Of a DNA stretch of 64,000 nt, positions 26,161-36,600 are shown in pieces. This DNA comes from Tamarix chinensis (Eukaryota > Streptophyta > Magnoliopsida > Caryophyllales > Tamaricaceae). Location: positions 9,111,289-9,175,288 of the forward strand of contig CM060171.1 in NCBI GenBank assembly GCA_030549775.1. Reading direction: 5' to 3'. The notes under the pieces were generated by a model. It was not told the origin of the DNA, did no database searches, and was given only the letters and a program-made list of their open reading frames with translations. The position numbers and the translations under genes are program-made. Each line of letters begins with the position of its first letter. The stretch's first letter is position 1.

Positions 26161-26847
26161 AAGTCTTCAACCTTATACTATCAATTTTTATAATATTACT
26201 ATTATTTCCTATATCTTTAACAAAGTTAGTAATTAGTTAATGTCTTTATTATTAATATATTATTATTTTATCAAAAACCTAGTCTTAGAATAGATTGGTA
26301 AATAATAGTATTTTTAGTAAGAGAGAATCTAATTTTTAGTTCTTCCCTCATTTAGGTGAGACTAGTCAAAGCCCTAAGGAGGCGTAAGAGCGTGCTCCAA
26401 GACCGGTGTCGTTTTAGGTAAGGGTGTAACTAAGGCCTTATGTGTGTTAATGTGCATTATATGCTTTGTATGTGTTGTATCTTATGCTTATCAGTATAAT
26501 TATTTCGTATATGGTATGACGTGGAGTTGAAATATGTTTCTGTGTTATTATATGGCATGTGTACTATGTGTATGTGATGAAATATTGTGGTATGTGATGT
26601 TATGTGTTGTGACCTTTTAAGACATGCACGTGAGGAAGTTTAATGTGGTATTGTGTGGAGAAAAAGGATGAAAAAGGAGAATGGGGAAAGAAGTTGACCA
26701 AGGGGAGTAAGTTGACCAAAAGGGAAAGAAGTTGACTAAGGGGAGTAAGTTGACAAAAAGGGAATAAGTTGACCAAGGAATGTGAGTTGACCTAAGTATT
26801 TTAATGATCCATGAGTGGAAGAATAAAATGGGGAATTTTAGGGTTTC

Positions 26848-27100
26848 GTGTGGGAGAACCTAATCTATGGTGTTATATGGGAGAATCTAATCTATGGTTT
26901 TGTATGGGATAATCTAATCTATGGTGTTACATGGGAGAATCTAATCTATGGTTTTGTATGGGAGAATCTAATTTATGGTGTAACATGGGAGAACTTAATC
27001 TATGGTTTTGTATGGGAGAATTTAATCTATATATGGTGTTGCATGGGAAACTCAAATCTATGGTTTCGTATGGGAGAATCTAAGTACGTAGGGAAGAATC
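26848..27100 (+). repeat. 27-bp minisatellite with 54-bp alternation
   Basis: Units begin GGGAGAATCTAATCTATGG and end alternately in 'tgttacat' or 'ttttgtat', so the true repeat is a 54-bp pair. Decayed units continue to about 27330. As 27 is divisible by 3, one frame stays open as a 9-residue repeat (WENLIYGFV and variants). I do not consider this a gene. Confidence 0.85.
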
Positions 27101-28139
27101 TAGGGTTTTGCATGGAAGAATCTATGGATGTGCATGGGAGAATCTAAGGTTTTGCATGGTAGAATCTATGATCTTGCATGGGAGGATCTATGGTTGTGTA
27201 TGGGAGAATTTAGGGTTTTGTATGGATGAATCTAGGGTTTGCATGGAGGAATCTAGGGTTATGTATGGAGGAATCTAGGGTTTTGCATGGAGGAATCTAG
27301 GGTTTTGTATGGACGGGTCTAGTGTTTGCATGGGAGTCTAGGGTTTGTGTGAGAAAGTTTAAAGGTTTGCATGGGAAAGTTAGCGTATGCATGGGAGTAA
27401 AATTTACGTATGAAAAGTTGACTTGGAATGTAAGGAAGGTAATAGAAGAGTTATTTGGGTGTTTGGAAGTTTTGGGTGAAAAATAGTATGTAGGACATTA
27501 TAAGGGTACATAGGAGGCTGAGCTAGGGTTTGGGGTAAAAACCCTAATTTGAGGAGGTGGTAAAAAGGAGAAATAAATAAGGGTGAGTGGAGCACGAGAG
27601 GATGATAAAAATGATCAAGTAAGGATGAGCATGATTGGCTTGGAAAAATAATAAGTGGAATGTGAGAAAGAGAAGGGTGACATGTGGATACGAGGAAGCT
27701 AGGGTTTGTTTTGGCCAGTTAGGGTTTGGTGTGGTTACCTAGGGTTTTGTGACCATACGTGTGCTTGAGGAGTAAGGCGTAATGATGAGAGTTGAATCTA
27801 AAGGTTGTAATGTGTGGAGTGTTAAAATGATTTGGGTTGTGTGAGGTGGAGTAGGATGGGCCACATAGGCCTAAGTTAGGGTTTCGGGATAAACCCTAGA
27901 GTGAGGCATTGAGTGGACTTGGAAGTGTAAGGTAGTGGGCCTTGACCCATATACTCAAGAGTTGGACTTCTAATGTGAGATAGGATATGGAGGAAAGGAT
28001 GTTGGGGCAAGTTGGGAGGTGCATAAGTCTGATGATATGGAACGAGTCCATTGGAGGATAGGTGTGGGGAGAGTGAGTCATGCATGTCTAGGGTAAAGCT
28101 TCTGAATAAGACACTTAAGACATTAATTACGTAAAGTGG

Positions 28140-28510
28140 AAGATTATTGACCGGGGCCAGCCGATCCACCAGTAAGAAATAGTGGTTAGGGTGTTACCTT
28201 ATAAGTGACCGATCTGCTGATGAATAATAGTGGTTTGGGTAGGATGCCCTATATGTGACTGACCCACCGGCTATAATAGTGGAGGATCCCGAACTCAATA
28301 AACACAAACCAGAGTTTTGCTAAGGCACATAAAAGATACTAATTACTTACACCGAAATACTATGCGAGAATGAACTAAACCGATCCACCGGTAAGAAATA
28401 GTGGTTAGGGTTTTACCCTATACTTGACCGATCCACCGACTATAATAGTGGTTAGGGCATGATGCCCTATAAGTGATCGAGCCACCGGCTAAAATAGTGG
28501 GAGGTTCTTG
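28140..28510 (+). repeat. Paired-palindrome array, plus LTR copy
   Basis: Units of 'gatccaccggctataatagt' alternate with 'ggttagggcatgatgcccta' spacers. The spacer at 28453-28469 is a perfect palindrome, TAGGGCAT-G-ATGCCCTA. Blocks start with TAAAGTGGAAGATT. Confidence 0.75.
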
Positions 28511-28721
28511 TACTCGCATGGATTTGATAAAGAGCATGGTGTGAAATGATTTCTGATAAGAGATTAATTAATTAATTAATCCAGACTGTAAATGGGCCTT
28601 TATGTCATTACCCGAATGATTGTACGATATTATGTTATCATGATGGTCTTTATGTTCTTTTTATTTTTCTGCATGGTTTATGTGATTTTATGTGTTGGCC
28701 TTAGTGCATCAGTTACCTTAC

Positions 28722-28740
28722 TCAGTACGTAGCGTACTGA
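28722..28740 (+). other. Perfect 8-bp LTR hairpin
   Basis: TCAGTACG-TAG-CGTACTGA, followed by 'tcaccctttttatgggtgct' and CATTCCCACGAG. The hairpin and the following segment recur in the same place in other LTR copies. Confidence 0.8.
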
Positions 28741-29559
28741 TCACCCTTTTTATGGGTGCTGCTCATTCCCACGAGTAGTAGGCCCTTCTGACTTTGTGCA
28801 GGTGGGCGAGACATCAAGCGAGGCTGAGTGTTGAGCTTGTGTTTGGCTCAAAGATCGAGTAGTGTGGCCAGATTCACTCTTTATGTGATTTTATTTCCTT
28901 CTGATATTTCTTTTCTGTATTGGATTTTCCTTAATTAAATATTAATATTTGTAGACATCATTCCCTACGAGGAATTTTGATTTCGCACTCTGATTTCTCT
29001 CTCATAATTGTTTGTACTCATTTGAATTGTAAACTTTTTACGCGTACTCTGATTTCTGTGACATGATCCCTTTTTGTTCTCTTTATTAACTCTTGGTTTA
29101 AGCATTGATTAAAGTTAAACAAAAATTTCTTTTAGCCTAAATACTTGGTACTGGGATGGTCGGAGTGAACCGGTCTAGTACTAAGTGTGGCGGTAACATC
29201 TCCGAAATTCACAGGTTTTAATTTAAGTGTTTTTGTTTAAAAAAAATATAGTGGATTTTGGGGTGTTACATTTATAGACTGGGGTGAGGTTGAGGGAGAG
29301 GGGAAGATAACAGGGTTGCATGCAGCCTCCGCGTGCATGGGCGTAGGGGGAGAATGTAGTTGTCTGCGGTAAGGGTAGGGGTAGAGACATAGGGGTAGGG
29401 GTGTAGGGGCGTAGGGGGGTGCAGGGTGCATGGTGTAGGCTAGCATGCATGACCTTACATGGGCGAGAGAGGAAAGGTGAGGAGGATGAGGTGGAGTGCA
29501 AGGTCACATGATAGGCGCATAAATGGAAGGAGACGGTGATGTGAGGAAGGAGACGGGGG

Positions 29560-29825
29560 GAGGAAGAAGATAGGGTGAAAAAGGGAAAAGAAGAAAAGAA
29601 AAGAAAAAAAAGAGAAGGGAAAAAAAGGATAATGAGCTTGGCCGCTCGGTAGAAAAAAGTAAAGAAAAAAAAAGAAGGCCTAAGCCAAGGACGGTGCAGC
29701 TTAGGAAGAAGGAAGGGAAGAAAAAAAAAAGAAAGGATAGAAAAAAAAGAAAGGATAGAGAAAAAAGAAAGGATAGAAAAAAAAAGGAAAGGAAGAAAAA
29801 GGAAAAGAAGGAAAAAAGAAAATTT
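29560..29825. repeat. Purine-rich (G/A) tract with short tandem units
   Basis: Nearly all G and A, with repeated 'gaaaggatagaaaaaaa' units. It lies in the U3 part of the minus LTR 21134-30006. Similar G/A tracts are at 38760-38880, 42530-42600 and 45930-46010. Confidence 0.7.
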
Positions 29826-30297
29826 TTGGGTTTGGGATTTAAGTTAGATTTTTAGAGTAAAATTTTTGAATGAGTAATAATAAAAAAATTAATATAATTT
29901 TCATATAATTAATTTAGGATTATTAAATAAAATTAAATTTATAAATTAGGTTAAATTAATTTGCTAATAAATAAATTTTTGGATTTTAAAATTTTAGGGT
30001 ATTACAAATTCTTTTAAGATCATACCCAAAACACAACTCCAAATCACAAGTAAACACACTTAGAGCATGATCAAACACATGAAATAACACACATTAAAGA
30101 CCTAAATTTATGGGGGGTTTCACTTTTAATATTAGTGCACATTTGTGGTTTGTGTGAATTTTGATAGCTTGAATTAGTATCTTTTTATGATTATGTTTTA
30201 TTTATGCTTCTTGGTTTAGGTTGTGACACATTATGCTAGCTGTTGTTCCTAATCTTACTTGAGATTTTTATATGGATTATAGTTTATTAACATAGTT

Positions 30298-30641
30298 AGA
30301 AAGAGGATGCATGCAAACTGTGTTAGTAAAGAATATACTGATGGAGTAGAAGATTTTATTAGTTTTGTTGTTATTCATTCTAAAAAACTTAACTAAATAT
30401 ACTGATGGACGTGCACTAAGTGTTACAATTCAATAGAGACGATGTTGCATGAAATTAGGAGGCATCTACTAATGTATGGCATGGAAAAGGGATACACTCG
30501 ATGTCTATGACACAGGGAGGCAATTAGTATATCAATTAATAGAATGAATGATACAAATAATGATAGATTGGAGGCTGAATCATTTGAAAATATGATGAAT
30601 AGAGTGGGAGACAACTCTATTAGTAAAAGTGTGACCATTCA
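30298..30641 (+). pseudogene. CACTA transposon: transposase-associated domain fragment
   Basis: In one frame the translation reads ...MHANCVSKEYTDGVEDFISF, then a T-C-T-K-C-Y-N segment, then IRRHLLMYGMEKGYT and a C-L-stop-H-R-E-A block. This order (YTDGVxxFIxFA, CPCxKC, HLxxxGFxxGYxxWxxHGE) is that of the N-terminal transposase-associated domain of plant En/Spm (CACTA) proteins. At least three stops interrupt it, including one where the conserved WxHGE tryptophan would be. It is cut off at 30641 by the LTR insertion. I did not find its continuation, so only this domain is claimed. Confidence 0.7.
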
Positions 30642-31096
30642 TGTAAGACCCTAAATTTTACTTTTGAAAATTTTCAATTTTTGAGGAAGATAATCATATG
30701 ATAATTTGGTGTTTCCACCATACTTAATACAAGTCCATTTTCCATACCATTATAGTATCTAGCACATGGCAAAAATATTAATAAGTTTAGGTGAGATAGT
30801 AAGATAATAATAAACTTTTTATAAACAGAGATAAAAGTTTGGAGATTAAATCTGAGTACAATACAACTTAAAGTACAACAAAATGAAACTATATATTTAA
30901 GAATCCATAAGGTATCTAGACAAATATGTTAACTATTGGATAACTAATACTCTACGTTCAACCCAACAAAAGTAGTCACTCGCCCCCAAGAGGTGCATCA
31001 AAGTCAACAAAGTCCTCAAGATGGTTATCAAAAACCTACACGTCAACAACGTGGTCGTCTACTTGTGGGAATGAATAGTATATATTAAAAGTATGA

Positions 31097-31114
31097 TCAA
31101 TACTTGTGTATTGA
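31097..31114 (-). other. Conserved LTR hairpin with compensatory changes
   Basis: TCAATAC-TTGT-GTATTGA, a perfect 7-bp stem. Relative to 28722 the fourth pair has changed from G-C to A-T on both sides. Confidence 0.7.
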
Positions 31115-32670
31115 GTTAGGTAACAAATATATATACTAGGGTAATGCATGGAGCACATAAGATCACCATATGAGGAAATTACACATTCACGTCACTCCTA
31201 ATTGGAAACCACCTAAGATGGAACTATATTAAATATCCATAATTAGGGGATCAACAAATCCATCTCATTAGCACATTGATATCAATGAATTGATAGTAAT
31301 GATACTCTCCCATTTACTCCATAAATGGAAGAAATGTAGTTAAGCTCACTGATACTATCACATCCAGGGTATGACATGCTAGAGCTGCCAATAAACCTCT
31401 ATCCCCTAAGTATGCATGCCCCTTATAGTGGGTAAATTGGCGAGATAGATTAAACTAGGGTCCTCTTGTTCTGTTAGGATAATGTAATCATTTTACATCA
31501 TTTTAAAGAACTTATTCCTGATTCATGTGCACTTCCACTTTAAGTATTAATATTTTATTTGTACCTCAACTAACAATTAGCACATAACAATAAATGTTTT
31601 TTTGCCAATTACAAACCTTCAAATTCAAAATAAGAACCGGTAAAATAATATTGTATTGTACGAATGGTCGGTGACATCGAAATTTTGACTTCTCCCCTTC
31701 GGCGTTGTGCTGTCATTTGTTCTTCAAATTTTTTCTCTCTGCAACTGATGACACCTATGCCTTTTCTTTCTGATATTTTTCCCCTTCTCCTTCTACTGCC
31801 ACTTGCTCCATTTCTTGTATCTTCCCCCTATATTTCTCTTCATAGGTTTGTGCACACACACTGGAGGTCTCTTATTTTCTTTTGTTATAGAATATTGGTT
31901 GACAAGTCAAACACATATCATTTTCTTTCTTCTATCATTTTCTTTTATATATATTTTTCTTTACCATGTTCTTCTACGTATTGTCGACGTGCATAAGATG
32001 AAATATTCACTTATGGCATTATGCAAGTGAGAGAAAAGAAAAAAAATTAGAAAGCTTAAAGTCCCATAAAACGTTTCAAACAAGTTTTTCATATTCCATC
32101 TGTAGCTTCAAGTTAATTTATGACCTAGATATGATTATGTTTAAGAAAATACACTAGAATTATAAGTTGTAGATATTTCTTTTATCTTTACACAAAAATT
32201 AAATTACCTAAATATGAGTTTGTACATGAAAGTTATAACTAAAATACTGCAAGTTGTCAATTTGTATACGAATTTTAATTTAAGCTCTAAATTAATTAAA
32301 TAAATGAGATTATTATAAATTAAGTAAAAAAAATAAAAATTATATAAAAAACCTCACATATTATTCAATTAAATAAATAAAATATTAAAGTAAAATGGTA
32401 TAAAATATGTAAAAATATTCATTCATCAAGCGCATAACAAATGCATTACCTAAGTTACTTAAGTCATTATACTTTCATTTTTATTATCATTGGCTTATTG
32501 TGAGGTAAATAACTTATCATGACATCTAGTTATCAAGAATTTATTCCAACAATTAATAATGTCCAAACTTAAAATGCATCCCTAAAAACATATTGAATAT
32601 GCTACATGGATTAAAGTCAAGACATAAGAATAATTATTACATATATATATATATAAAAATCTTCCATATT

Positions 32671-34627
32671 GTCTCTAGAGCAGAAGAGGCTGAGGGTAAG
32701 CTCATGCAAGCGCATGAGGCATTCTTATCTGGCTCTGGTGTTACTCCTTATGCCACTTTGGAGGAGCTTCGTTCTCGGGCCTCGTTTTTGAACAAGGTTG
32801 CTTTGAGTTTTGTGGCACAGAAGAATAAGCAGAAGTTCTTGTTCCAGGGTGATTCTAATTCTCGGTTCTTCTATGACATGTTGAAAGCACGCCAAGCCAA
32901 GTCTGTAGTTTTGCGTGTGAGGAAGACTGATGGTTCGTGGACCCAGAATGATCTTGAGCTAGAGAGGGAGTTAATTTTTGTCTACCAACAGTTGCTCGGT
33001 AATGAAGTTGAATGTGCTCCTCTTGATAACTTGGTTTTTTCTCAGGGCCCTTTGTTAGGTGTGGACCTTCAGGAGGAACTGTTGAAGCCTGTTAGTGAAG
33101 AGGAGATCAAGGAAGTGGTATTCTCTTTGGGTGAAGACAAAGCCCCAGGACCGGATGGTTATTCTGCTCGGTTTTTTAAGTGTGCCTGAGATATTATGGG
33201 GAAAGATTTCTGTGATGCGGTGCTTGAATTCTTCCGCTCTGGTCGGCTCCTGAAACGTATCAACCATACAACTTTGACTATGATCCCCAAATGTTCACAT
33301 CCTGATACGGTTGCCGATTTTCGTCCTATAGCTTGCTGTTCTACCACTTATAAGGTGATTTCTAAACTTCTCGCTCAGCGCCTTTCTGTTGTTTTGGGGA
33401 GTATTATCAGTGCTGAATAGGGGGAATTTGTTAATGGATGGTTGATGTCTGAGAATATCCTTTTGGTTCAAGAACTAGTTAAGGATTATTCTAGGAAACA
33501 AGCCTCGCCGAGGTGTTTGCTTAAGGTTGACATCAAGAAGGCTTATGAATCCCTCTCTTGGTCGTTTTTGCATGCGGTTCTTAGGGGTTTTCAGTTCCCT
33601 GATCGGTTTGTGTATCTGCTCATGGAATGTGTTTCATCTACATCATTTTCTATGAAGCTCAACGGTCAACTAATGGGCTTCTTCCAGGGCGCTTGTGGGT
33701 TAAGGCAAGGGGACCCGGTATCGCCGTATCTCTTTGTGCTATGTATGGAGTACTTTTCTCGTCTACTCCGCATGAGAGCCATTAGACAGAGGGGTTTTTC
33801 ATTCCACCTGAAGTGTAAAGCACTAGGTATTTCTCACCTTGCTTTTGCTGATGACTTAGTGCTCTTTAGTAGAGGAGATGTTGCTTCGGTGCAAGCCCTG
33901 TTGCAGACCCTTTCGGAGTTCAATGCAGTGTCGGGATTGGTGGCAAATCCTTTCAAGTCCCATATTTTCTTGGCTGGTGTTGATCCTGGGACTAAGGCCC
34001 AGATACTTAGCTTGGCACAAATGGTTCAGGGTTCATTTCCTTTTCGCTACTTGGGTGTTCCCCTAAACCCGAGCAAGCTGCGAGCTGTGGATTATGAAGT
34101 CCTGATTAATGTTGTCTGTGATCATCTTAAAATGTGGCGGTCACAGTTACTTTCATTTGCTGGTAGGTTGGAGTTGCTCAATTCAGTTATACAAGGGATT
34201 ATGGGATTCTGGTTTGGTATTTTTCCTTTGCCAAAGGTAGTGCTAAATCGTATTGTGTCCCTGTGCCGTAGCTTCCTTTGGCAAGGAAAATAGCCTCTTG
34301 TTGCTTGGTCTAAAGTTTGTTTACCCAAACATGAAGGGGGATTAGGGTTGAAAGATCTTTCAGCATGGAACAAAGCTTTTCTTTGTAAGTATATCTGGTT
34401 CCTCCAAGATGAGAAGGAGTCCCTCTGGACTAAGTGGATTCATGCTAACTATCTCAGAGGCCAGGGGTGGGGTCATTTCCGACCCTCTCATGATTCGTCT
34501 TACTTTTTGAAGAAGCTCTGGCAAGTGTATCTTAGTGTGTTGGAGAAATCGGGGTCTCAAGTTGAAGCCATGATTCGCATTTCTTCTTGGGGTTCTAATG
34601 GCAAGTTTTCCACTAAGACAACGTATG
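32671..34627 (+). pseudogene. LINE ORF2: reverse transcriptase, part 1
   Basis: One reading frame runs without frameshift from the LINE start to the LTR insertion. It has the linker ending KAPGPDGYSARFF (about 33139-33180), the RT block LKVDIKKAYESLSW with its catalytic Asp near 33529, the GLRQGDPVSPYLF block, the FADD active-site box at 33844-33855, SGLxxNPFKS, and the thumb/RLELLNSV region. The N-terminal endonuclease is missing. Three nonsense codons break it: TGA at 33187 where Trp is usual, TAG at 33418 where Gln is likely, and TAG at 34291. With so few lesions this was probably an active-lineage LINE not long before it died. It continues in frame at 39194. Confidence 0.9.
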
Positions 34628-35289
34628 AGTGTAACACCCCCAAATTTACTACTGAAAAATTTCGTTTAATCAAAAGGTTTAGCGGAAGCGAGAGAATTAA
34701 AACCGTCAACTTGGGGGTATTACCGCCACACTTAGTACCAGACCGGTTCACTCCTACCGTTCCGATACTAAGTGCTAAGGCTAAACTAAACAATCATTAA
34801 GTAAGAATCATCAAAACATAGGTACATGGTTAACATAGATCATTCACGAAAACCACGAGTCAACAACAGTTAAAATGTCGTTTGAGATTGCAGCTTAAAA
34901 GTACGGTCTCAAAACAAGAAGCGTAGTACAAAATATAGCTAAATAAAACAGATCCCAATGGACCAACATCCGGACCGCCTACTCACTCAAGTCAAGCCTT
35001 CCACCCCAAATTAGTAATCGATCAAACCTGCATAGGAGGTCTGCTCCCCACCATCGGTGGATCATCACAGGACCCATTCAATCAAGGTAGTATCAGTACG
35101 GGTCCAATACTGAGTAAGGGCGCTGGTGCGCTAAGGCCAAACATACAATCATACCACATAGCACACATAGTACAATCATATAGACAACATGCGATAACCC
35201 GTAAGATAAGGTCTGATAACGTTTCTGGTGACTTATTCTTTATTCTCATTAATGATAATAAGTCCATTTCACACATGTTCTTTAATAAT

Positions 35290-35640
35290 CCATGTGAGTG
35301 CGGGAACCCCACTATTATAGCCGGTGGAACGGTCACGAGGGCCATGCCCTGCCACTATTATAGCCGGTGGACCGGTCACGAGGGTATCATACCCTGCCAC
35401 TATTATTTGCCGGTGGACCGGTCTGGCCCCGACTCACAAGATGTTCCACTGTAAATGTTTGTATCTTTCCCAGGTCTTATGATCATTCTGATTAGTTTGT
35501 TGAGCGCGGAATCCCCCACTATTATAGCCGGTGGAACGGTCATGAGGGCCATGCCCTGCCACTATTATAGCCGGTGGACCGGTCACGAGGGTAACATACC
35601 CTGCCACTATTATTTGCCGGTGGACCGGTCTGGGTCTGGC
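35290..35640 (-). repeat. Paired-palindrome array, two near-identical blocks
   Basis: Two ~120-bp blocks (about 35310-35425 and 35515-35630) each hold three 'cactattatagccggtgga' units. Within units CCGGT-GG-ACCGG is palindromic. Between units AGGGTAT-C-ATACCCT (35381-35395) and AGGGC-CAT-GCCCT type palindromes alternate with it. Confidence 0.8.
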
Positions 35641-35999
35641 TCAACATCTTTCTCTGTAAGTGGTTAATGTCTTAACATATCTTATTCAAAAGGTTTTCAC
35701 CATGGATAAGCATAATTCATTCTCTTTATGCTTTACACATCACAACCAATAATATTCCACATTCATAACTACACTTAAGTTAAAAATACACATGATAACG
35801 CCAAACAACTCTAAGCAGTCGTAACCAACCCTAATTGTCCACACCAACCCGTGGTTAACCACTCTCATCCCTACTTTCCCATAACAACCGTACTTAGCCA
35901 TCCCAAACCTTAATTATCCTCAACACTCACAATTAGTTACTCCATCCCTACTTAATCACAACGTCCCAGAGTTAATCACTCCAAACCCTGATCCCATAC

Positions 36000-36600
36000 G
36001 ATCATTAACTCCCATGCAAAACCCTAACTCCACCATGCAAACCCTAATACCGCCATACCAACATTAATACCACCATAAAACCCATAACACCACCATGCAA
36101 ACCCTAATACCACCATAAGTCATTAATACCACTCTACAATCATTAATACCACCATACGAACATTAATACCACCATACAAACCCTAATACCACCATGCAAA
36201 CCCTAATACCACCATACAAACCCTAATACCACCATACAACATCAATACCTCCATAAAATCACAAATACCACCATACAACATTAATACCTCCATAAAATCA
36301 CAATACCACCATACGAACATTTATACCACCATACAAACCCTAATACCACCATACTAACCCTAATACCACCATACAACATTAATACCTCCATAAAATCACA
36401 AATACCACCATACAACATTAATACCTCCATAAAATCACAAATACCACCATACAACATTAATACCTCCATAAAATCACAATACCACCCTACGAACCCGAAT
36501 ACCACCATAAGCCATTAATACCACTATGAAATCATTAGTACCACCATACGAACATTTATGCCACCATACAAACCCTAATCCCACCATACAAACTTCAAGA
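36000..36600 (-). repeat. ~20-bp minisatellite with AAACCCTAAT cores
   Basis: About 28 units of the type AAACCCTAATACCACCATAC, mixed with 'cattaataccaccatac' and 'aaatcacaaataccaccata' variants. A higher-order triple repeat is seen at 36235-36480. It occupies the position of the 27-bp minisatellite in the plus LTR 24107-29270. Confidence 0.85.

Larger units (their letters stand above)
24107..29270 (+). mobile_element. Plus solo LTR (5.16 kb), inner level of the triple nest
   Basis: It starts TGAAATGCCTC (a degenerate TGTAATACCCC) and ends GGGGTGTTACA. Flanks are tttaa (24102-24106) and tttat (29271-29275), a 5-bp duplication with one mismatch. In order: AT-rich start, pyrimidine/GC-rich U3 (24490-25080), TATA box at 25089, (ATT)n-rich region, 27-bp minisatellite, palindrome array, perfect hairpin at 28722, and the conserved end 'ggtctagtactaagtgtggc'. 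With the TATA at about +980, most of the LTR (about 4.1 kb) would be R plus U5. Confidence 0.75.
21134..30006 (-). mobile_element. Minus solo LTR, middle level of the triple nest
   Basis: It starts TGTAACACCCCCAAAATTTA and ends AGGGTATTACA at 30006. Flanks are aatta (21129-21133) and aattc (30007-30011), 4 of 5 identical. It is interrupted by the plus LTR 24107-29270; net length is about 3.70 kb. In order it carries a degenerate hairpin (21580-21598), the palindrome array (21780-22140), AAACCCTAA-rich sequence, a G-rich U3 block (23550-24100 and 29276-29560) and an AT-rich end. Confidence 0.75.
17777..30122 (-). mobile_element. Diverged minus LTR ('subfamily B'), outer level of a triple nest
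   Basis: The start TGTAATACTTTCATTTTTTA aligns with the start of the LTR at 21134 (same 'actaccaaaaatttc...gcagaag' order). The end, GGGGGGTTTCA, is at 30122. Flanks are ttttt and ctttt, a plausible but low-complexity target duplication. Net length without the nest is about 3.47 kb. It has CCAATTGATTGG-type palindromes (19440-19560, 20935-21015) that recur in the LTR at 30642-41652, so the two look like one subfamily. It is old and the end assignment is tentative. Confidence 0.5.

Noticed and set aside
26848..27147. A 99-codon repeat protein (WENLIYG repeats)
   Set aside because: The frame is a by-product of a 27-bp minisatellite in a solo LTR; no promoter context, and homologous LTRs lack it.
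36000..36600. CRISPR-like array of short direct repeats
   Set aside because: Units are contiguous variants without unique spacers, no cas genes exist, and the DNA is plant. It is a minisatellite.
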